DNA of 64,000 nt from Ophthalmolycus amberensis. Taxonomy: Eukaryota > Chordata > Actinopteri > Perciformes > Zoarcidae. The notes under the pieces are model-generated. The model was given only the letters and a program-made list of their open reading frames with translations, ran no database searches and was not told the DNA's origin. A program made the translations under genes and the position numbers. The first letter of the stretch is position 1. Each line of letters begins with the position of its first letter. Where the stretch lies: positions 1,246,501-1,310,500 of the forward strand of contig JAFEUB010000894.1 in the NCBI GenBank assembly GCA_024529925.1, written 5' to 3'. Positions 1-10,880 of the stretch are shown one piece after another.

Positions 1-108
1 AAGGTAAAGAGATGACTCAAACACACTTCCCGCTTAAACCGGGACAAATGGGGACGGGAAAGTCCAGACTGCTCGTTTGTAATTTGAATGCCGTGTCCCC
101 TCTTGCAG

Positions 109-288
109 CTGAAGTTAACACCAGAGTACCTGCAGCTAATCAAGTACAAGGCCATCGCATCCAACACCAAAATCTACTTTGGGAGTGAAATTCCCCAGAT
201 GTTTGTGGACTCTGGCTCTGCAGGGAGCGCGATCAAGGCCTCTGCAGCCAAGGACATCGTTCCTGAGCAGATCCTGGACCTGGACTAG
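109..288 (+). CDS. erlin1: Erlin (ER lipid-raft SPFH protein), terminal coding exon only
   Basis: The exon begins after a pyrimidine-rich acceptor (cccctcttgcag, ending at 108) and runs in frame to TAG at 286-288, giving 59 residues. The segment LTPEYLQLIKYKAIASN followed by KIYFGSEIPQMFVDS is the hallmark C-terminal region of erlin-1/erlin-2, prohibitin-domain proteins of the ER membrane. They form a ring complex that recruits RNF170 to activated IP3 receptors and bind cholesterol-rich membrane. The SPFH domain lies upstream, outside the window. The tail ends in a short acidic ILDLD. Residues are mixed between the paralogs: LQL and KYKAIASN resemble human ERLIN2, while GSxIPxMFVDS resembles ERLIN1. 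I prefer erlin1 because CH25H also lies on human 10q, but the paralog call is uncertain. The family call is firm. Confidence 0.88.
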   Translation: MKLTPEYLQLIKYKAIASNTKIYFGSEIPQMFVDSGSAGSAIKASAAKDIVPEQILDLD

Positions 289-2410
289 TGAGGGACCACC
301 CAGACTGAGTGGAAGGACTGTCTGCTGGAGGGCAGGCGCCCGGCCCACAGGCTGGCTGGCAACTTATCCCTCTGACTCGAAGAAGCTCTGCTGACCAGGG
401 TCTGTATTTCTCAAACACTTCAGAATAACTGCTGTAAATCACACTTGTTAGTATGACTACCATGTCATATTCTCCAACCTCAGAGGAGTTCATTTCAGAG
501 GCTTCCTAAGCGTCTACTCTGTTCTGATAGAGAATGAGATTGTCTAGACTTAAATTATGTGGAAGAGAAACTAAATAAAATGGCATCATCCGTGGGTGTA
601 TAATTAGCTACTTTTAAAACCGTCATTTAGCCGAAACCACCATTTTAAGCAACTCGCCCTCGTGCTGCTCAGCTCCGTGTATCAACTGTGCCCAGTTCAT
701 TTAGCCACAACATCAAGGATCACAAATCCATTACTACCTATGTGTTCATACTGTTAGCCATTCACAAGCATGTGTTCTCATTCAGCATTTGTGTTGGTTT
801 TAAATATTCACTTCATGGCTAAATATCGTGCTAAACGTCTGAGGCTAAAGCTGCATGTTACAGGCAAAAAGTCATCAGTGTATGACTCGTGTAGAAGACG
901 TGAAGCTTGTCGGGGACGAGCTTCTTTTATTTCTCTGTAACCTCACAAAGGAATGTAGTTTGTCAGTGGTGCTGTGCTAATTATTTGCCTTGAAAGTAAT
1001 GCTACTGTAGGTGGTAAACTAGTTAGCTTGATATGCTAACAGATGGTGCAGATCAACACAAAGATGAATCTATTTCTTGTGTTTTTGGTTTTGAAAAAGG
1101 TGATGCAGAAGTTTTACCAAACTCTTTAAAAGCTGCATATCACACGATCAATGCCAACAACGTTTTGTGAATGAAGCCGTTGCGTCCCAAGAAAAGTAAA
1201 CCTTTTAACTCTCTACATGACTCTACTACACTCTCGCATGTCTGGGCGGGAAAGCTCTGCAGCTCCGCTACATCCAACAGAACAAGGAACGACTTAAAGA
1301 GATCAAGAAAGTTACTTAAATGCTGATGCTGCTGAAAAATTAGGACCAAATATGTGTCGCTCTGAGGATGTTGGACTGTGATTTCTTATTCTGAGTGCTT
1401 GAAAAATACGGGCCCCGACTGTAAACCAAACACAGGGATGATGAATGTACTGTGTCGTAGCTGCTGCCTGTCAGATTTTAATAGCATCACTCGATTTGTT
1501 TTTTGTTCTACGTTTCTGTAAAAAATAATAAAATCTTTTGAGCACAGGGTTGTTGAATTTGAATTGAATTCGTGCAACTGTTTGAAGTTGTACTGCACAT
1601 GTGGTACAACTTCAATGTATGTAGCATGTTGGAGAGACTATATTTGTGCATCTGTTTGTTTGGTTCTTAATGTCTATTGTGCAGTTTTGTTCCAAACAGG
1701 GCCCGCTCTGAGAAGTGCATGTTGGGTTATGACACGAACAGCGTTTGTACTCCGGTATACTCTTCGATAAAGTCTGTGATACAGACATGTGGCAGCATCT
1801 TTTCTCAATGGGCAGTTTTCAGCTATGTCGGATGATTTAATATAACCACTTCATGAATGAGTACAGAATATATACAGTAGTGAATTGACAACATGACCCA
1901 CTGAAGTAATCATAGCAACTGAACTGTACAGATTAACACTGAAGGACTCGCTGTAGAAGTACTACGGACCTCGTGTGTCACCATTGTCTGTCTGGGTCCG
2001 TTTTCAACAGTCTTGACTTGATCAGGACCAAAAACCAAACTTCACTTAATGTTTGATCTCGTGTCTTCTCTGTCTTAGAATAGGAGGGCACTGTCTAGGT
2101 GTTGATTCTTGGAACTTGGCATGTTTTTTTTTGGTTGAGCAGACGCTGTCACGGTGAGAAAATATTTTGCCTGAAGCTAAATGGCTCGTGTCCTGAACTC
2201 ACTGTAACCCAATACAACCTCCAATAATCTTCTTGTGCAAACAGTGATTATATGATGTGTTGTTGGCGCCCCGCTGTTGTTTAAAGTTGGTCCTCAAATT
2301 GACTTCCAGTTGTCATTTTATTACGCTGACTTGAAAGGCAAATGTTTTTGCACTTCAATTGTGAATATGCAATCAAGATATTGTTATTTGACAATAAAGT
2401 ACTGTTGGTT
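289..2410 (+). other. erlin 3'UTR and intergenic sequence
   Basis: No coding exon is visible. Several AATAAA signals lie downstream of the erlin stop on the same strand, at about 573, about 1528 and about 2391, so the 3'UTR could be short or up to 2.1 kb. The small open frames here are AT-rich and resemble no family I know. Confidence 0.5.
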
Positions 2411-2459
2411 GTTATTTGAGTAATCAATCGCATTATTAAGACTTGGTATTTACATTGCA

Positions 2460-4072
2460 TTGTCCAATGTGATGTATAGGATGTCTGTCGTTAAGAGTTT
2501 CAAACACTAACATTAAACAATTGTTGCAAATCAGATTATTTAAAAGTTAAAAAAGTATGAATGAATGGAAATGTCTACTGTTTGTATTTCACACTCTGAA
2601 CTCTTTGAGTCACTTCTGACATACTCCAGTTCCTGAGAAGCACAAAACTGATCGTTACTCATGAGTATTTTTGAAGCCCTTTTCTTGAGAAATTAAGCTC
2701 GAGTTCCCTTAAGTAAAGAGATGCATCATACTGAGAGGTTCCTATTAAACCCCCGTTACTTCATCATCATATCACCATTATTAACACTTTTCTTGCACCC
2801 ACCTTTTTGTAAAGTTTTACTCTGAACTATATTCTATAAGCTGAATGTTGAACCATGCTTTGTAGACTTGTGTCCATGGGTATTATTTACCTGTAATGAT
2901 GGTCAAATGGGTGTGTCTTCCAGGAAACTTTCAGGGAATCATAAAGAAATAAAGAACCAGTACAATACGGCAATGGCCGCTATGAGAGTGATCCACAACT
3001 TAAACAATAAGCTGAATCTCACTTTAAAGCATAAAGCCGAGAGGAGCTGCAGATTCAATTAATGATCCGTAGGTTCGTCACTACAACCAACCCCTTTTTA
3101 TATTTTCTGTGTTTTTTTCATTGTCGTTTGAAACATTATTGATTAAAGAAGCTTAAAGTCTTCAAAGACATTTTGACCCATGACCCCTCTACAAGGCCAG
3201 GGTTTTAGGTAATCATGCAGGAACCGCTTTGGTTGACATCGTACTTTGTAGCACAGATTCAATCCCACACAAATGCACATTTAACTAATTAGCGACAACT
3301 GAATGTGGGGCTTTGGGCTTCTGGGGCATTTGCCTACTTTGACTGGCTGTTAATGCAGCCTTGATTGATATGACTGTAGATGATATCCTGTGTAATATGA
3401 ATAATTTACCGTTGGAATATTCTGTTGATTTGGATGGCTCAGTAATAAATCTGCAGACGTTTGCAACGATTCATTTGATTTCACAGCTGCATAGTCTGTC
3501 TGCTTGAATACAAAAAGAGAGAAATTAAAAAATTAAAAGAAAATCAATGACATATTGGAATGTTGTTTTTTTAATCCTTTTTTATCTTTTACCGGAAAAT
3601 ATCCAATTGAGCAAAACATTCTTTAGATCTAAATTAGCTTTAATCAGTATCGGTGTTGGATCCTCTCCCAGAAACCCCCTGCATTTCCACAGTCAACTGT
3701 ATGTAAGTAGGTGGTTATTGTGCTAAAACTGAAAGCTGGTTGGGATCAGCGTACTTAATTTACCACTTGCGTAAACATAGAAGATATAGTGGATCTGGAG
3801 CTCCTCCTCTATGTGGAGAGAAAACTTCAGCAACATAAAGCTTTGACTCTCCAGGAAGCCGAGGAAAAATACAGTATATATGGAAGAGAGTTTATCCATG
3901 ACAGTTCCATCTGGAGTATTTCAAAGTGGAGACATTAAATACATATAATATATTAGCTTTAATACGATATTTTAAACGAAAACTGCTGCAGTTATTTTTT
4001 CGTAAGAATCGGTGATAACAGTCAGGAGGACGCTACCTGAAGTAAGATGCAGATCGTGATTTGGGAGCCGTG
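2460..4072 (+). repeat. Upstream flank of ch25h-like copy A (diverged duplicate of 7990-9446)
   Basis: Blocks here recur in order upstream of copy B. For example, the gtgatgtataggatgtctgtc area (about 2468) matches about 7993, the oligo near 3660 (tcctctcccagaaaccccctg) matches about 9022, and the block around 3815 (gtggagagaaaacttc) matches about 9187. Identity is clearly lower than inside the genes. No coding exon seen. Confidence 0.6.
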
Positions 4073-5964
4073 ATGAATGTGCCCCCCACAGAGCATGGAG
4101 AGGCGCATGCGCCTATCCTCCAGGGGCTATGGGAGTCGGTGAGGTCAGGGCAGGAGGACATCCTGCTGTCCCCTTACCTGCCTGCGTCCTACGCCTTCTT
4201 GACCCACATCCTGCTCTGCGCACCTTTCCTCGCGCTGGACGCGCTGGGGAGCGTCTGTCTGCGGGTCCGCTCGTGGAGGATCGCTGCAGGATCGGGTCCG
4301 CCGCCGTCTCTCCGCCGCTGGTTTGACTGTTTTTGGAGGGTGCTGTACAGATACCTGACTACCGTCCTCCCGGCCACCGCGCTGTTTCACACGCTGAGGA
4401 GCCCCGCGTTACCGCAGCTGGCGCCATCCTGCTGGCAGCTCTTTGTGGAAGTCTTCTCGTGTTTGCTGCTTTTTGACACGCTCTTCTTTATATGGCACGT
4501 CTCCATGCACAGGTGAGCACCCCATAGTCACGTTAGTTGTGTACTATTTTAATGTGACTGGGCTTTTTTTTCCATGTTGCATAGCTAGATTATTTATCAT
4601 TGCTCTGGGTTTCCTTGCAGAGTTTTAGTTCCCCCGTGAAGTCTCTTCCATCCTGCCAAGAATAGAAACCATTAAAGAGCCTTTATACTTGAGCAAAATA
4701 TTAACTGTTGGCAGCTTCAGTCCAAAAAAAATATTTTTTTGTCCCTATCTATATTATATTGTGATCAGTGGTGAAAAGTAACTAAACTAAGTATATTATT
4801 TACTCAAGTGCCGCACTCAAAGCCAGGGTAGGTATTCTGGAGAAACTAGCAAGAGTAAAAAATTATCCAACCATAAAACCCAGGCAATGTTGCCAACTCT
4901 TGTCCAATGGAAGTCGCCCGTCATACAGGCCTCCCCATGAATCAACAGCATGGCTATAGAGTCCTGCTGGGATGAGCTATGTTTGTAGTCCAACCCCCGG
5001 AAGTTGGCATGTCAATGGTTCCCTTGACAAAAAGACTGACATTTTTCCATTGGAATTTGGATTACTGTGAAAAGAAAAAAACGCTCTGTGGCAAACAAAC
5101 AAACATACTTCCACGTTTTGTTTAGTAAGCTCTTCTGAAATTATATTCACAAAAGGGATATTGACTGACATATTTTATATCGCTGAACAAAACGTTAAAT
5201 CTCTTAGACTTTTGTAGAGAACTTATTAAAGGCATCAAAACCAAAAACCCTTTCAATAAACCCATTGACTTTGGGACTGGTTTAGTACCGGTAGAAGTAG
5301 AACTAACTATCTACCACAGACTCAATGACAATTTACCACCTTGATGGTAATGCGTTGGTCATTTTAAATACATATTGCCATGTTAAATAAAGGCATTCTA
5401 ATGTTGCACAAACCCTACAGTGTGCCTTGGATTGTTTTTGAAGGAGACTTATATTTTTTTGAGTCCATATTCCACCCAATGAGCGCCTCACAGGATCGAA
5501 TACTGACATGTACCATTCTGGGGGTATTGTGATTATTCATAACAGTGAAAGTATAAGCTGAGTCAGCTGTCTGTGTGTTTCTCATCAGGGTTACCTGGCT
5601 CTACCGTAACGCCCACCAGCTGCACCACCAGCACCACACACCCTTCGCTCTGGCCGCTCAGGACAGCGGCTCTCTGGAGCTGCTGTCTCTGCTGCTGCTG
5701 TCTCTGAGCAGCGCCTGGGCGGTGGGCTGCCACCCTCTGAGCGAAGCCGTCTTCCACCTCGTCAACAGCTGGCTGGCAGTGGAGGACCACTGTGGCTACG
5801 AACTGCCCTGGGCTCTGCACAGACTGCTGCCCTGTATGGGAGGAGCCCCCTACCACCAAGTCCACCATACGCTCCACAGTGTCAACTACGCCCCCTACTT
5901 CATCCACTGGGACGTCCTCTTTGGCACATACCGTGCACCAGTGAAGTATTCTCGTCCAAAGTGA
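4073..5964 (+). CDS. ch25hl: Cholesterol 25-hydroxylase-like protein, copy A
   Basis: Join 4073-4512 and 5589-5964; 816 nt, 271 aa, against 272 aa for human CH25H. It belongs to the fatty-acid hydroxylase family: a diiron, multi-pass ER membrane enzyme that in CH25H makes 25-hydroxycholesterol, an antiviral and SREBP-regulating oxysterol. The three histidine clusters are present: HVSMH (142-146), HQLHH (156-160) and HQVHH (236-240), followed by NYAPYF-IHWD as in the family. Hydrophobic stretches lie at about 35-60, 92-105 and 125-141. The ATG at 4073 is chosen; the in-frame codons just before it contain no earlier ATG. The 1,076-bp intron (gtgagc..cag) splits Arg147 between histidine boxes 1 and 2, whereas mammalian CH25H is intronless. 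The protein differs from copy B at only three residues (P4T, P5A and D86E, reading A to B). Which oxysterol or sterol it hydroxylates cannot be read from sequence. Confidence 0.9.
4684..5137. repeat. Intron segment present only in copy A
   Basis: About 455 bp of the copy A intron are missing from copy B, where the sequence passes straight from an agaatagaaaacatt block to ttatattcacaaaagg. The segment includes a gtggtgaaaagtaacta / ttactcaagt motif often seen in fish interspersed repeats. It could be an insertion in A or a deletion in B; a short cattat repeat at the junction would allow a slippage deletion. I see no clear terminal repeats. Confidence 0.5.
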
Positions 5965-6131
5965 CAAAACTGAGGATCGCTCAAGTTCCAGCAAAGCTGC
6001 CAAGATGCACTGAAGGATATTTTCTGCAGACTTTGGTCGTTCCTGATCATCCTGTTTCATGTTGCATCAGGGATATGTCATCCCACGGTTTACAGCAAAC
6101 CAACCACGGCCATTTCAGTCACACATCCTAC

Positions 6132-6191
6132 AATGCCAAGACATTTTCAGAGTTGTGACCACAAAATGCTATTTCTAATAAAAAATTATTG
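6132..6191 (+). repeat. Microinverted segment, copy A orientation
   Basis: The core gttgtgaccacaaaatgc is found as its reverse complement, gcattttgtggtcacaac, in the 3' flank of copy B, while sequences on both sides are collinear between copies. Short caat / attg inverted ends flank the segment. Confidence 0.75.
6177..6182 (+). terminator. Poly(A) signal of ch25h-like copy A
   Basis: AATAAA lies 213 nt after the copy A stop codon. It is inside a segment of about 60 bp that is inverted in copy B (11044-11103), so copy B carries this signal on the opposite strand. Confidence 0.5.
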
Positions 6192-6929
6192 AAATCTGTA
6201 TAACTGAGTTCATGGACAAACATCCTGTTCAGCTGCAGTATTTACAATGTGAAACGCTCGTATCTACAACTGTTCTCTATCAAGTGAATGCAGCACGAGA
6301 TGAGCAGAGATGACGATAAATCAAGACCTTGAAACAATGAACAAGTGCCTGAGCTAATATGCAACTCATGTGCACTCGTGACATGGGAGTGTTTTTGGAT
6401 ACATTTATCTTACGATTCAGCCGAACACTTGGATGAAATGAGTATCCCGAAGGATAATGTACTTTTAGTGAGCATGAGTATCATACCATTCAAATGTGCT
6501 ACTTAATCTCATGTAATTCTTCACTTAATGCTTGGATTTTGTTCATATTTGCACTAATGCACCCTGATATCTGATATCGTGTATTTATTATACAACTAAA
6601 GCATAGAGGCTTTTAAATACAAAGTTTTCATCTGCGGAAAGTTCACACTGACACATTTTCAAAAGAAATATGCTTTTACCTAAAGATTACCTATGACGGC
6701 ATATTGGCACCGTTCAGGCCAACACACTGATTAAGAAACTTTGTACAAAAACAGTAAAGATGGTGCGTTAAAGCAAAATATGTAAAGTGAGGCGTAAAAT
6801 GCATTATGTCATGTAATGAAGTCTGCAATTTATCACTTTTACACTTTTAAAGCTGTATCAGAAATACTATTTTGACTCCAATATACCCCATGGAGCTCAA
6901 GGTTTCAAAGTGTCTCCTCTTACATTATA

Positions 6930-7460
6930 CAAAAATATCATAGTAAAGTATGACATGGAAAAAGTCCTAATAAATGTAATTGTATAGCATGACATGGAAA
7001 ATATCCAGAGAAATGTCATAGTATGATATGTCATAGTATAGTATGTCATGATAAAACATCTTATAGAACAGAATGTCAAGAAAAAGTATATGAAAAATGT
7101 CAGCATAGTATTGAATGGAAATTGTCCAAAACTGTCATAGTATGTCATAAAAAATTCCTAAAGTTGTAGTATAGTGTCATAAAATGTCCTCGTATGTTAT
7201 GTCAAGAAAAATACCATGAAAAATGTCATAGTATAGTATGACGTGAAAAAAGTCCTAAAAAAAGGTCCAGTATTTCATAAAAAACATGTTAAAAACCTTA
7301 TGTAATAGTACGTCATCAATAAAGCCAAACAAATTGTCATCTTATATTATGTCTTGAAAAAAGTCATAAAATGTCATAGTATGTCATGAACACCCTTTTT
7401 TATGACTAAACCAAGGCTTCTTTTAGGACATTTTCCATGACATGCTATACTATGACATTT
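6930..7460. repeat. Degenerate minisatellite with a tgtcatagtatgtcat theme
   Basis: The words gtcatagtat, agtatgtcat, gaaaaa(a)tgtc and agtcctaaa recur many times in irregular order, at a spacing of roughly 15-40 bp. Near the right edge the same word appears inverted (catgacatgctatactatgac at about 7437-7457). The array is AT-rich and non-coding. It lies between the two ch25h-like genes. Confidence 0.7.
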
Positions 7461-7989
7461 TAGAAAACTGAGTTTGCTTCCTGTAAAGGGATATGGTTTA
7501 AACTGGTAAAAACAAAGTATGGGTTGGTTGTAATCAATGGCACAGAGCAGGTCAAATAGTGCAGTTTACTATTTTAGCTTTGTGGCACAAGTTAACAATG
7601 AACGGCTCATGACAGGTGTTCAGTATGATCATTTCACAGATATTCATGAACTAATCATTACCTAATGATTCAGGATATAGGATCTCCCAGTCTGTTCTCT
7701 TGACTTATCGTCTTGTCCTCCTCAAGACATTTTAAGGGAGGAACTTTTTTTTAAGATTCATGAATTACCAAGTCGTCACTGATTCATTCTTTACTCGTTT
7801 CTGAATGAACTAATCATTAACAAGGCTAATCATTAGCTACATATTAGAGTGTGATTATGAGTTACTCATTAACTAATGGTTCACTGTATCCGTTTGTCAT
7901 TTGTTCCCTGATAACTCAATATGCTGCGTCCCTTATTGCTATATGTGCACCGAGAAACGAATGGCCTTATGAAGAGTTTCATTGCAAGT
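7461..7989. other. Spacer with no recognised feature
   Basis: AT-rich sequence with short repeated words such as actaatcatta and attcatgaa. No exon, RNA gene or clear transposon end is seen. Confidence 0.4.
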
Positions 7990-9446
7990 TCAATGTGATG
8001 TTTAGGATGTCTGTCATCGATAGAGGTGTTTACAATTCAAAAATGTATCGAAACAACTCTTGCATATCGGATTATGTAAAAGTTGAAAAAAAGTACAATC
8101 AAGTAAATGAAAACGTCTTTACTGTTTGCGTTTATCATCACAAATCATTTAACAAACTTCCGTTTGACCTTAAATATGATTGGTCTTCCATCCAGGTTGT
8201 AAAAGAGAGTGTGACAGTGTGCAGCACTAATCACACATCAGATTCAGAATCCTATTTCCTACTGATCATAACTATTTTCTTTATTGAGAATCCTTTTTCT
8301 TCTCTTTTGATATATTACAAGAATGAATATTCCAACAGATGGACCATGCCGTGGTCAGAGTGTCCCAGTGCAGCACGAGGGACGGCGTGACAGGCCCCGC
8401 TTATTGTGGTGTAACAGTGGTCTAAAAAATGTTATTACATAAAGAGTAACAGCTATATAACAGCTATAGAGTGAGGGACTGTGTTGGACTAGTTTAAACA
8501 CATTTGCGTACCTTGATATCATGGTTGCATGTTGGGGCACCGACTTGATTAATACTTTATTTTGCAGGTCTGTACAGCTTTCCTCGAAACATGGATCAGT
8601 GACTTTAAATGCACTTTGCATTGCAACAGTTACTCAGAGAAAGCAACGGTGATTCACTGGTGAACAGACTGAACGTATTGATGAATAATTGTAGTGAATA
8701 TAGATGATTTTGATGCCACAATGATCACGTTTGCAATGATTATGTCACATGCGTATTGTGTTTTTTAATATGTTTTTATTAAGGCCAGTGCAAAAAACAA
8801 TGAGATGTTGAAATGTTCAGGCTTTTTTCCTCTCATGGTTTCAATCATATAATTTCGTTCATATTTTGCAAGTCTGATAACTAATCCTGTTCTAGCTGAG
8901 GAATACTTTTTTCTGGAAAATCCCCGAAATTGAGAGACACTATCTAAATCTGTCTTCAGTCAGTATTGTATAGTTTCTGAGTCTCCAATGAAAAAAAAAA
9001 AAGATTTTTTAATGTGACAGTCCTCTCCCAGAAAGCCCCTGCATTTCCAACAGCCAACTTTTAGTAGGTGGTTCTAGTGCGTAAATGTACGGCTGCGATG
9101 AGGATCAGCCTACTTCTTTTATTGAGTTACACTTACCTCAACATAGAAGAAATAGTAGATCTGGGACTCCTCCTCCTCTATTGTGTGGAGAGAAAACTTC
9201 TCCAGCAGCATTAGGAAGAAGCTTCTCCAGTAAGCAGCGAGGCAGCAGCCGAGGAAAAACATCTAATTTACCTGTGTTTAAGAATATGGAAGAGTTTATC
9301 CAGGACTGATCCCTACGGAGACATTTAAAGTGGACACATATCATTCCTATGAGGATAGCTATAAAAGGGGAAATAAGTTATTTATTTCGTAAGAATAACC
9401 TACTACCTACCTGAAATAAGATGCAGATCGTGATTTGGGAGCCGTG
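7990..9446 (+). repeat. Upstream flank of ch25h-like copy B (diverged duplicate of 2460-4072)
   Basis: This is the second copy of the duplicated 5' flank, containing the promoter of copy B. The open frames here (7851-8390 and 9085-9309) have no family resemblance, and the corresponding part of the copy A flank is not open, so they are probably not genes. Confidence 0.55.
9360..9367 (+). promoter_or_regulatory. TATA box of ch25h-like copy B
   Basis: TATAAAAG followed by GGG, 87 bp before the ATG, gives room for a start site about 30 bp downstream and a 5'UTR of about 55 nt. The aligned area of copy A (about 3945-3985) is AT-rich but has no such consensus. Confidence 0.55.
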
Positions 9447-10880
9447 ATGAATGTGACCGCCACAGAGCATGGAGAGGCGCATGCGCCTATCCTCCAGGGG
9501 CTATGGGAGTCGGTGAGGTCAGGGCAGGAGGACATCCTGCTGTCCCCTTACCTGCCTGCGTCCTACGCCTTCTTGACCCACATCCTGCTCTGCGCACCTT
9601 TCCTCGCGCTGGACGCGCTGGGGAGCGTCTGTCTGCGGGTCCGCTCGTGGAGGATCGCTGCAGGATCGGGTCCGCCGCCGTCTCTCCGCCGCTGGTTTGA
9701 GTGTTTTTGGAGGGTGCTGTACAGATACCTGACTACCGTCCTCCCGGCCACCGCGCTGTTTCACACGCTGAGGAGCCCCGCGTTACCGCAGCTGGCTCCA
9801 TCCTGCTGGCAGCTCTTTGTGGAAGTCTTCTCGTGTTTGCTGCTTTTTGACACGCTCTTCTTTATATGGCACGTCTCCATGCACAGGTGAGCACCCCATA
9901 GTCACGTTAGTTGTGTACTATTTTAATGTGACTGGGCTTTTTTTTCCCATGTTGCATAGCTAGATTATTTATCATTGCTCTGGGTTTCCTTGCAGAGTTT
10001 TAGTTCCTCCGTGAAGTCTCTTCCATCCTGCCAAGAATAGAAAACATTATAAAACATTATATTCACAAAAGGGATATTGACTGACATATTTTATATCGCT
10101 GAACAAAACGTTAAATCTCTTAGACTTTTGTGGAGAACTTATTAAAGGCATCAAAACCAAAAACCCTTTCAATAAACCCATTGACTTTGGGACTGGTTTA
10201 GTACCGGTAGAAGTAGAACTAACTATCTACCACAGACTCAATGACAATTTACCACCTTGATGGTAATGCGTTGGTCATTTTAAATACATATTGCCATGTT
10301 AAATAAAGGCATTCTAATGTTGCACAAACCCTACAGTGTGCCTTGGATTGTTTTTGAAGGAGACTTATATTTTTTTGAGTCCATATTCCACCCAATGAGC
10401 CCCTCACAGGATCGAATACTGACATGTACCATTCTGGGGGTATTGTGATTATTCATAACAGTGAAAGTATAAGCTGAGTCAGCTGTCTGTGTGTTTCTCA
10501 TCAGGGTTACCTGGCTCTACCGTAACGCCCACCAGCTGCACCACCAGCACCACACACCCTTCGCTCTGGCCGCTCAGGACAGCGGCTCTCTGGAGCTGCT
10601 GTCTCTGCTGCTGCTGTCTCTGAGCAGCGCCTGGGCGGTGGGCTGCCACCCTCTGAGCGAAGCCGTCTTCCACCTCGTCAACAGCTGGCTGGCGGTGGAG
10701 GACCACTGTGGCTACGAACTGCCCTGGGCTCTGCACAGACTACTGCCCTGTATGGGAGGAGCCCCCTACCACCAAGTCCACCATACGCTCCACAGTGTCA
10801 ACTACGCCCCCTACTTCATCCACTGGGACGTCCTCTTTGGCACATACCGTGCACCAGTGAAGTATTCTCGTCCAAAGTGA
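9447..10880 (+). CDS. ch25hl: Cholesterol 25-hydroxylase-like protein, copy B
   Basis: Join 9447-9886 and 10505-10880; 816 nt, 271 aa. The exon lengths, intron phase and all three histidine boxes match copy A exactly. It starts MNVTATEH where copy A has MNVPPTEH, and it has WFECFW where copy A has WFDCFW. I count four base differences in exon 1 and two in exon 2. The intron is 618 bp because about 455 bp present in copy A are absent. A canonical TATA box lies 87 bp upstream of the ATG, with none at the matching place in copy A. Both copies are open and spliceable, so both are probably functional. It is the product of a tandem duplication on the same strand. Confidence 0.9.

Noticed and set aside
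7851..8390. 179-codon open frame on the plus strand between the two ch25h-like genes
   Set aside because: No family resemblance, AT-rich composition, and the homologous flank of copy A (about 2460 onward) is not open. Probably chance.
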